Assembly: GCA_002708315.1 (NCBI GenBank)
Contig: PANC01000013.1
Span: 1-64,000, forward strand
Direction of reading: 5' to 3'
Length of the DNA stretch: 64,000 bases
From: Lentimicrobiaceae bacterium
Lineage (GTDB): Bacteria > Bacteroidota > Bacteroidia > Bacteroidales > F082
The notes beneath the pieces were generated by a model. The model was not told where the DNA came from, ran no database searches, and was given only the letters and a program-made list of their open reading frames with translations. Made by a program: the position numbers and the translations under genes. Below are positions 14,864-22,370 of this stretch, piece after piece (the first letter of the stretch is position 1; every line of letters starts with the position of its first letter).

Positions 14864-16518
14864 TGTTCGTTTATCATTTCTCTGGCAACATTCATGGCCG
14901 TTTCAGTAACTCTTTCGCTACTAAGCATGGTTGCCAATTCCTCAACCCTGCCCTCTTCGGATAACATTTCAATTGTTGTATTTGTGGAATCGTCATTCAA
15001 AACCTTAAATACCTTGTAGTGATTCTTGGCTTTGGAGGCTATCTGAGGTAGGTGAGTTATGGTTATTATCTGATGTTTATTGGCCATTTCTTTCATTATC
15101 TTTCCTACTTTACCAGCAATGTCACCTGAAACACCAGAATCTATTTCATCAAATATTACAGTTGGCAACATCTGTTTTTGATTGATTAATGATTTTATGG
15201 CTAACATTAATCTGGATAATTCTCCGCCAGAAGCTATTTTGCTGATCTCACCAGGTTCAACTCCTTTGTTTGCATTAAAGAGTAACTGAACATTATCTCT
15301 TCCTGTGGATGTGAATTTATCCTTTTTTGATATATGGACAACGAAATTTGAATCTTGCATACCAAGTTGCCTTAATTTTTGCAGCACAGAACTTGCAAAG
15401 TCCTTGGCACCTTCATGCCGTTTGGTGGACAGTTTATTGGATAACAATGTCAGCTGCTTCTCCAAAGACAAAATTTTGGATTCAGCTGCATTAATGTCAT
15501 CATCAACGCTTTCAATTCCTTGAAGCTTGTCATCAAAATCATCACGTACCTCTATTAAATCATCAACTGATACCACATGATGTTTCTTTAACAGTGAGTA
15601 AATACTACCTAAGCTATCATTTATATTTTGCAGTTCGGACGGATCAAAATCATCATTGGATGACATTGAGTTTATATCAGAACCGATGTCTTCCAGTTCA
15701 ATTAAAATACTATTTATACGGTCAGCAAGATCAGTATTGCCAGGTAAGTAGTCTTTAGCATTATCCAATACACGTTTTAACTTGGAAATATTGTTTAGTA
15801 GAGATGATTCTCCATCATTTAGAAGATATTCGGCCTCTGAAACGGCTAATTTTATATCCTCTGAATGTTCCAATACCTTTGCACGATTCTCCAAATCCTG
15901 AATAACATCTGGGTCCAAGTTGTGTGAATTTAATTCCTCAAGTTGAAATTTGATATAATCCTCATCTCTGGATGACTTTTGACTTAAATCCTTAAGTTCT
16001 AATAGCCTATGGTTTAGAGCCTGATATTCTTCAAAAACATCCCTATAATCCAAATTCAGCTCTGTATTTTTAACAAAATCATCCAATATTTCTAGTTGAA
16101 ATAATGAATCCGTTAATTCTAAAGTTTGATGCTGACTATGGATATTTACAAACCGATTACCCAGATAACCTAGCATCTTAAGGTTTACGGGTGTATCATT
16201 AACAAATGCCCTTGATTTACCAGAAGGAAGCAACTCGCGCCTCAATATTGTTTCTGCCTCAAGGTCTAAGTCATTTTTTAAGAAGTAATCTGAAAGTTGA
16301 AGGCCTCCATTATCAAAAACACCTTCAATTATACATTTTGAATTCTGATTTTTAATATTGTTCAAATCAGCTCTATTTCCTAGAATCAATGAAAGAGCAC
16401 CTAATATTATGGATTTACCAGCCCCAGTTTCTCCAGTAATTGCAGAGAACCCGTCTGAGAAATCTATTTCCAGATGATCTATTAATGCATAATTTGTTAT
16501 TGATAAATACTTTAACAT
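14860..16518 (-). CDS. recN: DNA repair protein RecN
   Basis: This SMC-like ATPase acts in recombinational repair of double-strand breaks. The 552-residue protein has Walker A GETGAGKS (29-36) and the RecN-specific HSQHQ segment (about 128-132). A long coiled-coil centre follows (about 160-380, many Leu/Glu/Lys heptads), then the ABC signature SKIASGGELSRLMLAIK (about 419-435) and Walker B VIFDEIDSGVSG (about 449-460). Length is typical. It is the last gene of a minus-strand run murL-murD-recN, with 75 nt between murD and recN. A perfect -7-like TAAATTTG at 16545-16552 in that gap may give it its own promoter. Its stop overlaps the end of the convergent upstream gene. Confidence 0.97.
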   Translation of the reverse strand: MLKYLSITNYALIDHLEIDFSDGFSAITGETGAGKSIILGALSLILGNRADLNNIKNQNSKCIIEGVFDNGGLQLSDYFLKNDLDLEAETILRRELLPSGKSRAFVNDTPVNLKMLGYLGNRFVNIHSQHQTLELTDSLFQLEILDDFVKNTELNLDYRDVFEEYQALNHRLLELKDLSQKSSRDEDYIKFQLEELNSHNLDPDVIQDLENRAKVLEHSEDIKLAVSEAEYLLNDGESSLLNNISKLKRVLDNAKDYLPGNTDLADRINSILIELEDIGSDINSMSSNDDFDPSELQNINDSLGSIYSLLKKHHVVSVDDLIEVRDDFDDKLQGIESVDDDINAAESKILSLEKQLTLLSNKLSTKRHEGAKDFASSVLQKLRQLGMQDSNFVVHISKKDKFTSTGRDNVQLLFNANKGVEPGEISKIASGGELSRLMLAIKSLINQKQMLPTVIFDEIDSGVSGDIAGKVGKIMKEMANKHQIITITHLPQIASKAKNHYKVFKVLNDDSTNTTIEMLSEEGRVEELATMLSSERVTETAMNVAREMINEH

Positions 16519-16593
16519 TTGGAGTATACCTTATCGAAAAGATACAAATTTAACAAAACAAAATTTAAAATATACAGTTTTGGGGCAAGGTAA

Positions 16594-17898
16594 TTATTCA
16601 AACTTATATTTCACCGCTAATTCCGTGAAATCATCACCCCTGTGTTCAAAGTTTTTAAATTGGTCATAACTGGCAGCTGCTGGCGACAGAAGGCACACAT
16701 CATCATAAACACCATGTTTACTTATTATTTCAAATACCTGTGCCATATCCTTTGCAAAAGATAATTTAGATAATACCTTATCAGACATAACTCTTTTCAT
16801 CCTATGGCCTGCATCACCCAGTAGTATCAATACTCTAACCTCTGAATTTTCCAAATAATTACATAACTTGGCATAGTCCAAGCCCCTATCGTAGCCACCT
16901 AGAATTAAAATATCCACATCTCCGTTCATGGCCTCCATTGCTGCAATGGTAGATTCTGGTATTGTAGAGATACTATCATTAATAAAAGTAATTCCACCAT
17001 ACTTTCCAATTACTTCAAGCCTATGAGGTAACCCTTCAAAGGATTTAAGTGCAAGCACAGCATCAGTTCTATTAACCCCCATGTTAGCAACTGCAGAGAT
17101 AGCTATTTCCGAATTTAACTTATTGTGATTGCCCAAAAGTGGATATACCAATTCCGAATCAATGTTTGAAATATCAATACAAAATAATTCAGCGTTAATA
17201 TTTGTGATATTATTCATTATCTGACTACCAATTATAAGTTTATCGTTGGGGTTCTGGAATTTATAAATATTGTGTTTTGCATTCTCATAATCTACTTCAT
17301 CATCAAAGTAATCAAGATGCTCGGGAAAAATATTAAGTAAAACTGCAATGTGAGGAGACTTGTGAACATATTCAAGTTGATGTGCAGATAATTCATACAC
17401 CACAATTGTATCACTGGATATATTGTTTATCATTTCAAAGGCAGGAACGCCAATATTACCTATTAAAATGGACTTCTTACCACATTTATTCAAAATATGA
17501 TTTATTAAACTCGATGTGGTGCTTTTACCTTTGGTACCTGTTACTCCAATGGTTTGACCATAAAAGGCAGCTAAAAAAAGATCTGTTTGTGATGTAATCT
17601 TACTTAATATGCTATTATCAAGGTTGGGCAATTTAACTCCTGGAGATTTAATAATTAAGTCATAATCTTTCAATGCTAATAGATACTTATCCCCAAGGTG
17701 CAATTGGATGTTAACATCGTTTTTTAATGTGATATCATCTTTCAAAGAAATATTTCCGTCAGCAATACCCACATTCAAATTGGGGTATAATGCCCTGAGA
17801 GTAGCAAAGGATGATCCTCCCTCCTTGCCATAACCCAGTATTAAGACATTTGTCTTTTTATCCAAAATATTTTTGAAAGGATTAACCATTGAGAGCAT
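16594..17898 (-). CDS. murD: UDP-MurNAc-L-Ala--glutamate ligase, probably the L-Glu-specific MurD2 type
   Basis: The 434-residue Mur ligase has the N-terminal dinucleotide-like domain (LGYGKEGGSS, 21-30), the ATP loop TGTKGKSTT (120-128), the central ELSAHQLE (169-176) and NIFPEHLD (189-196), and a C-terminal ligase domain. In textbook MurD the corresponding stretches read closer to SSFQL and DHLDRH, so this is a divergent MurD. It lies outside any division/wall cluster. Its start overlaps the 3' end of a murL-like gene by 17 nt (ATG 17898; a second ATG at 17889 is possible). In Xanthomonas the equivalent pair MurD2-MurL adds L-Glu and then epimerises it, and I infer the same here. An ordinary D-Glu-using MurD cannot be excluded from sequence alone. 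Confidence 0.85.
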   Translation of the reverse strand: MLSMVNPFKNILDKKTNVLILGYGKEGGSSFATLRALYPNLNVGIADGNISLKDDITLKNDVNIQLHLGDKYLLALKDYDLIIKSPGVKLPNLDNSILSKITSQTDLFLAAFYGQTIGVTGTKGKSTTSSLINHILNKCGKKSILIGNIGVPAFEMINNISSDTIVVYELSAHQLEYVHKSPHIAVLLNIFPEHLDYFDDEVDYENAKHNIYKFQNPNDKLIIGSQIMNNITNINAELFCIDISNIDSELVYPLLGNHNKLNSEIAISAVANMGVNRTDAVLALKSFEGLPHRLEVIGKYGGITFINDSISTIPESTIAAMEAMNGDVDILILGGYDRGLDYAKLCNYLENSEVRVLILLGDAGHRMKRVMSDKVLSKLSFAKDMAQVFEIISKHGVYDDVCLLSPAAASYDQFKNFEHRGDDFTELAVKYKFE

Positions 17899-19234
17899 CC
17901 TTTAAGATATTATCAAAATTATGTGGAAGTAAATTTTCCGAATTATAACCTGTTAAAAGTTTTCCGAAGCTATCACTCTCTTTCAATTTACGCGCAGAAT
18001 TATAAACAATATTGTCAAATCCTACGCCGGCAGATATTGCAGCAATGACCTCCTCTGGGGTACCCACACATTCGAAAGGTTTAACCTCTGCTATTCCTGT
18101 TAACTCCCTAAATATTGAATCCAAGGAATTATCTTTTAACATATTGGCGCCAAATATTTCTATGAGTATTTTTTCGTCAACAAAAGGACCAAGTAAAATA
18201 TATGTAAAAAGACATTTGGGGCATTTTCCACACCAAACATCTTTTTTACTTCCAACATTACAACTTCTAAACGTAGCAAAGTGTTGATTAAACTTTGAAA
18301 AAAGCTTTGCTATCTGAAGTTCATTGATAGGTCGTAGAAAGCTAAAATAATGCATATCTTGAAGTAAGAATTTCTTGGAATATTCGTGGAAATCCTTCTC
18401 AAACTCAAAGCTCTTTGAATATTGATGGTTTATCATGGATCCAGGCACTGTGCTTTCATTGGCGCTACTTTCATTAGACAAAGCGACATTAGAAATACCC
18501 GTAAGAAACGATACAGTAGCACTTGTGAATGCTACCATTGCAGAAAATGGAGTGTGGCCATTCAGATATCCCTTATTATTTAAATCAATCAGCTTTTTAT
18601 CTATGGTTCTTTCAACAACTATACAATCATTTTTAGTAAATCCTGCTACCTCTATTGTTCTCCAGCTTGCCTCTCGAGGGTTAACAAAGAATGGAATAAC
18701 ACCCATTCCTTTTTCTTTTAACAACTCCAGTGTTACTATTGAGTCTTTTCCACCGCCCACAGGAACAATAACCTTGTTGTTACTTAGTTCCTTAGCTGCG
18801 GGATTAAGTTTTTTACCATGTGTGGTAATATACATGAATGAATTCTCCTCAACTGAAATCCCATTAAGGTAAAAGAACTCACCCAAACCATGAAAATATA
18901 ACTTCTTCCAAAATTCTATTTGCTCATTGGATAGGTAATTAGGTTTTACAATTACCTTTTTTGGACATGCCGCTTTCCAGTAACTAATGAGTTCCACCAT
19001 ACCCATCTGAAAAACAAAGTTGTTTAAATTATGTTTATTAATGGAACTGTAATTAATGTGTTTTGATGGCAAAAACCTTAATTTGGGGTTAAAATTGACC
19101 TTGTCAGCCAGGTTAAAGGAGTATTTAATTTCAAGACAATCATCAATTATTTTAAAATCATAACCTTCAAATGTGAAAAATTTATTATCATTACGGAGAT
19201 TATAAAATAATTTACTGTTGGTTTTCGTTTTCAA
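17882..19234 (-). CDS. murL: MurL-like UDP-MurNAc-L-Ala-L-Glu epimerase
   Basis: The 450-residue cytoplasmic protein resembles MurL. That enzyme uses ATP to activate the terminal L-Glu of UDP-MurNAc-L-Ala-L-Glu and invert it to D-Glu. Visible are a PP-loop-like nucleotide motif VPVGGGKDS (157-165), a conserved NESSANES block (254-261), RPINELQIAKLF (301-312) and a Cys cluster CGKCPKC (335-341) with C325 nearby, which may bind metal. The gene is immediately upstream of, and overlaps, a divergent murD, which is the arrangement in Xanthomonas. In many annotations such proteins are called hypothetical or endonuclease-like. I see no glutamate racemase in this window, but it could be elsewhere. Family assignment rests on motif memory and context. 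Confidence 0.75.
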   Translation of the reverse strand: MKTKTNSKLFYNLRNDNKFFTFEGYDFKIIDDCLEIKYSFNLADKVNFNPKLRFLPSKHINYSSINKHNLNNFVFQMGMVELISYWKAACPKKVIVKPNYLSNEQIEFWKKLYFHGLGEFFYLNGISVEENSFMYITTHGKKLNPAAKELSNNKVIVPVGGGKDSIVTLELLKEKGMGVIPFFVNPREASWRTIEVAGFTKNDCIVVERTIDKKLIDLNNKGYLNGHTPFSAMVAFTSATVSFLTGISNVALSNESSANESTVPGSMINHQYSKSFEFEKDFHEYSKKFLLQDMHYFSFLRPINELQIAKLFSKFNQHFATFRSCNVGSKKDVWCGKCPKCLFTYILLGPFVDEKILIEIFGANMLKDNSLDSIFRELTGIAEVKPFECVGTPEEVIAAISAGVGFDNIVYNSARKLKESDSFGKLLTGYNSENLLPHNFDNILKDALNG

Positions 19235-19303
19235 TGGTATAACAGATTGATTTATCCAATATGGAGGTAAAAATAGTTGATTTATTATAAAGTTTAGTTA
19301 TAA

Positions 19304-19894
19304 ATGAGTGGAGTTGACAAATTCATAAAAGTAAGTACCAACAATTTAAAGCCAGCAAAAGGCAGATTATTGTTATCTGAGCCATTTATGGGTGATTATT
19401 ATTTTGGAAGATCCGTGGTTCTTCTTGCTGAGCATAATGAAGAAGGTTCATTTGGTTTGGTATTAAATAAACCTTTCGAACAACCTTTCAATGAAGTAGT
19501 GAAAGACTTCCCCGAATTTAATGGTCCTTTATTTGTTGGTGGACCTGTTGAAACAGATAGCCTATTTTATGTTCACACCAAAGGCGACATCATTGAAGGA
19601 TCATTGGAAATCGGAAATGGATTATATTGGGGTGGAGATATTGAAATAATCAAAGAATTACTACTCATAAATAAAATTACACCATCGGATATTCGGTTTT
19701 CAGTGGGTTATTCAGGTTGGTCTCCCGACCAACTGCAGGAGGAGCTAAAAAGAGATTCATGGTTAGTATCCAAAAATCTCCATGAAAATATACTCCGAAT
19801 AAATCCAAATATTCTGTGGAAAGAACTTGTTGAACCTCTCGGTGATGAATACAGACTTTGGTCTAAATTCCCTTCTAACCCTAATCTGAATTAA
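19304..19894 (+). CDS. YqgE/AlgH family protein
   Basis: The 196-residue protein is a full YqgE/AlgH domain. It has the opening KGRLLLSEPFMGDYYFGRSVVLLAEHN (split here as LLLSEP at about 22-27 and FGRSVVLL at about 34-41), then GSFGLVLNKP (about 49-58), GPVETDSLFYVH (about 81-92) and YSGWSPDQLQEEL (about 136-148). These are the invariant blocks of the family. The function is unsettled: AlgH was linked to alginate regulation in Pseudomonas, but orthologues are widespread in bacteria without alginate. It is divergent from murL and ends 14 nt inside the convergent lipoprotein gene. Confidence 0.93.
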   Translation: MSGVDKFIKVSTNNLKPAKGRLLLSEPFMGDYYFGRSVVLLAEHNEEGSFGLVLNKPFEQPFNEVVKDFPEFNGPLFVGGPVETDSLFYVHTKGDIIEGSLEIGNGLYWGGDIEIIKELLLINKITPSDIRFSVGYSGWSPDQLQEELKRDSWLVSKNLHENILRINPNILWKELVEPLGDEYRLWSKFPSNPNLN

Positions 19895-20498
19895 CATTCA
19901 TTCCCATGGAAGCATCAAGCCCTCCAACAATTAAATCAGCTATTGAGTCATTGTTGATACCTGATACCATGGCAACACCAGAAACTATTTCATAATTGAT
20001 ATGTGGTAAAGTATAAATGTATTCTCCGATTACCAATGCAACACGCTTACCCTTATTTAATTTTGTGAACTCAGACCATTTAGCCTTACCGGATTCATTC
20101 ATTAATAATTCTACATTACCATCGATATTTCTGCAATTTTTGAGATCTCCAATGCTAAGACTGGGATATCTTTCAAGGGCAATAACAGCTTTATATTGCT
20201 GATTATCATCAACAGTGTAATGGGTTTCAAATAAACCAAAATTGCCATCATTGTACTGAAATAATGGAATTGTGTCATTCACGGGCTTATAACCTATTAT
20301 TGACATACTAGTATTATTTTCAGGGATAAATCCAGGCTGGTTTAGTGATGCCCTAAAATCTAATGGTACATCATCTAAGTTATAGGTAGAGTATATACCA
20401 AAAAATATGGAATCATTCTTTTCTGCAGCTGTATTGTGGCAAGCTGAAATTATTGTAATCACAAATACAAGCCCTAACAAGTGATATGGTATTTTCAT
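19881..20498 (-). CDS. Lipoprotein with a SecDF P1-head-like domain
   Basis: The 205-residue protein begins with a lipoprotein signal (hydrophobic core 7-17, lipobox ISAC with Cys20), so it should be membrane-anchored outside the cytoplasm. The C-terminal part (about 125-190) resembles the SecDF P1 head subdomain. It has a VELLMNESG strand-turn, a helix WSEFTKLNKGKRVALVIG, a YIYTLPHINYEI strand, then a Gly and VAMVSG. In SecD this subdomain contacts translocating chains; stand-alone lipoproteins with it are poorly characterised. The middle region (30-120) is unrecognised. It heads away from AlgH, overlapping its end, and starts 15 nt after the chagasin-like gene, suggesting one operon. Confidence 0.6.
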   Translation of the reverse strand: MKIPYHLLGLVFVITIISACHNTAAEKNDSIFFGIYSTYNLDDVPLDFRASLNQPGFIPENNTSMSIIGYKPVNDTIPLFQYNDGNFGLFETHYTVDDNQQYKAVIALERYPSLSIGDLKNCRNIDGNVELLMNESGKAKWSEFTKLNKGKRVALVIGEYIYTLPHINYEIVSGVAMVSGINNDSIADLIVGGLDASMGMNVNSD

Positions 20499-20513
20499 TT
20501 TATTTTTTTCAAA

Positions 20514-20912
20514 TTATTCACTAAGTATTCTTCCCATGGTACCGGATACAACTCTCAGGTTATAGGTTTTATCATCAGCGGAGCGTTCTTCCCAAGGTCT
20601 TTTGTATACGAAAAGCAAATTCGACTCCCCTGCGCCAATTGTTTTAAAACTCCAGGTATACAAGCCACCTGAGCCTATCTTATCATCATCAGCCTTATAT
20701 GAAACATTACCTATTTGCTCTATTACAGTTGAGTCATAGGCGGTAATCTCCCATTTGTAGCCCGTGGATGAATTTCCGTGCAACTCAACCTGGAATGGGT
20801 CAAATATTCCAAGGTTTACAGTCTTCCCTGAGTCTTTTATGGTATAAGGGCCAGCGCATGAGATTAGTGACATAACCACAAGTGAAAGAAATATTTTTTT
20901 TAAATTTTTCAT
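20514..20912 (-). CDS. Chagasin-like (I42 family) protease inhibitor lipoprotein
   Basis: The 132-residue protein has a lipoprotein signal with lipobox LISC (Cys about 19). A single I42 domain follows, and all three inhibitor loops can be read: NSSTGYKW (about 47-54; the NPTTGY loop), GSGGLYTW (about 81-88; the GxGG loop) and RPWEE (about 106-110). The family blocks papain-like cysteine peptidases by inserting these loops into the active site. Anchored in the envelope, it could protect the cell from its own exported or from external cysteine proteases such as gingipain-like enzymes (inference). It is in a minus-strand series 10 nt after the rhomboid gene. Confidence 0.82.
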   Translation of the reverse strand: MKNLKKIFLSLVVMSLISCAGPYTIKDSGKTVNLGIFDPFQVELHGNSSTGYKWEITAYDSTVIEQIGNVSYKADDDKIGSGGLYTWSFKTIGAGESNLLFVYKRPWEERSADDKTYNLRVVSGTMGRILSE

Positions 20913-20922
20913 GATAGTATTT

Positions 20923-21540
20923 TTATTGTAGATTAAATATGGATGAGAAAAAGTTAGGTATTACACCCGGCACTAATATTATTGTCAAAACCAATCCGAA
21001 AATTGCTCCCCAGAAATGGGCAAAATGACCAATATTATCAACTCCTTTTTTTCCCATGTATGCCGAATATATTAGATAGGCTATTCCAAAAACCCAGGAA
21101 GGTAGTGGAAAAGGTATTGGAAATAAAAATATACTGCCTGCAGGATAAACTAAAATACTTGAGAAGACAACAGCAGATACAGCACCTGAAGCTCCCACTG
21201 CATTATAATATATATCATCCTTATGTTTTCCAAAATCAAACAATGTTGAAAATAAGATTCCTCCAACATAAAGAAGCACATAATATAACATGCCAATTGT
21301 TCCAAAACTAATACTGAAATACTGCTCAACCACACCTCCAAAGGAGTAAAATACATACATGTTTATTAGCAGATGAATCCATCCCGAGTGCACAAGTCCA
21401 TAGCTAAGAAAACGCCATTTTTCATTGCTATGTTTTATTTGATATGCATTAAATTTTAAGCGATTGAATAATTCAGGATTATTGAATGCTCCTATTGATA
21501 CTATTGCGGTAATAAATATTATTAAGTAAGTAAGAATCAT
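20923..21540 (-). CDS. Rhomboid family intramembrane serine protease
   Basis: The 205-residue membrane protein has about six helices. It has the rhomboid HxGWIHLLINMYVFYSFG block (His51 onwards, with H56 and N60), the nucleophile loop GASGA with Ser118 and the general base His175 in AHFWGAIFG. All catalytic residues are therefore present. Rhomboids cut helices of membrane proteins. Bacterial substrates are rarely known, though clipping of sorting or quality-control substrates has been shown in some species. The start ATG overlaps the stop of the upstream membrane-protein gene by 4 nt (21537-21540), indicating translational coupling. The neighbouring chagasin-like inhibitor targets cysteine peptidases, not this one. 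Confidence 0.93.
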   Translation of the reverse strand: MILTYLIIFITAIVSIGAFNNPELFNRLKFNAYQIKHSNEKWRFLSYGLVHSGWIHLLINMYVFYSFGGVVEQYFSISFGTIGMLYYVLLYVGGILFSTLFDFGKHKDDIYYNAVGASGAVSAVVFSSILVYPAGSIFLFPIPFPLPSWVFGIAYLIYSAYMGKKGVDNIGHFAHFWGAIFGLVLTIILVPGVIPNFFSSIFNLQ

Positions 21541-22367
21541 TTTATTTCCTCTGTTTGCTGTTTTGTATGGTCTATTTCAGAGCCTGGCATACTGTGCGGA
21601 ATTGCATAAACAATCAACATTACAATAACTGCTATAAATGGCCACAGTATGTTTTTAGGTTTCTTTCTTAAAACAAACCATGCTATTACCCAAAATATAA
21701 ATACGATAAGTGTTTTGTTATTAGTGGTGTCATGTCCAAATGGCCAACCTGTCCAGTATGCATCAAATGCATATTTCTGCACCAAGGGGCCCAATAATAA
21801 CCCTCCCAAGAAAAGGGTAAACAAAACAACACCGGTGAAGTATTTGGTATCTTTTTTTCGAAAGAATACTTCCAATCCCACACGCAGTGAAAAAAGAAGA
21901 GCCATGAACATAAAAAATATGTGAGGTATCAATATTGATCGTGGTACTTCACCCTTGAAGCTTATAATAACAGGATCAACTGTTAGTTCATAATCGATAT
22001 CATTTTTGTTCAATGTTATAATGTACTCTACCTTTCCTGTCATGGGCTGATTTGGAATTACTCCCACTAACTCATTTCCATCTCTGAACATTTCCATTGA
22101 AGACCAATCATCGTAACTTTTATATTGTTTAAGAGTAATAGTTCCATTAATATCATTGTTGGGAACATTTAATCTAACCAGGGCATCCCTATTTCCTCCA
22201 AAAGTTCTTATGAGTTTAAAGTTTATTGTTTCTCCCTCAATTAACACTTCTCCTGCTAGCGGATAGCTTGGGTCTGTCGATCTCTGATAAATAACTAATC
22301 CTATTGTAATACATATGGCAAAAACCCATAGAATGGTATTCAACCCTTTATCGTTTAATCTTTTCAT
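21537..22367 (-). CDS. Multi-pass membrane protein of unknown function
   Basis: The 276-residue protein has an N-terminal helix (about 11-26), an extracytoplasmic beta-type domain of about 110 residues, then four more helices (about 145-165, 178-195, 217-235, 241-258). A short hydrophilic tail carries acidic residues and lysines. A charged motif FGHDTTNNKT lies between helices. I recognise no characterised family. It is translationally coupled to the rhomboid gene and lies 3 nt after the GH3-serine hydrolase gene, so it belongs to the same envelope operon. Confidence 0.6.
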   Translation of the reverse strand: MKRLNDKGLNTILWVFAICITIGLVIYQRSTDPSYPLAGEVLIEGETINFKLIRTFGGNRDALVRLNVPNNDINGTITLKQYKSYDDWSSMEMFRDGNELVGVIPNQPMTGKVEYIITLNKNDIDYELTVDPVIISFKGEVPRSILIPHIFFMFMALLFSLRVGLEVFFRKKDTKYFTGVVLFTLFLGGLLLGPLVQKYAFDAYWTGWPFGHDTTNNKTLIVFIFWVIAWFVLRKKPKNILWPFIAVIVMLIVYAIPHSMPGSEIDHTKQQTEEIK

Positions 22368-22370
22368 CTT

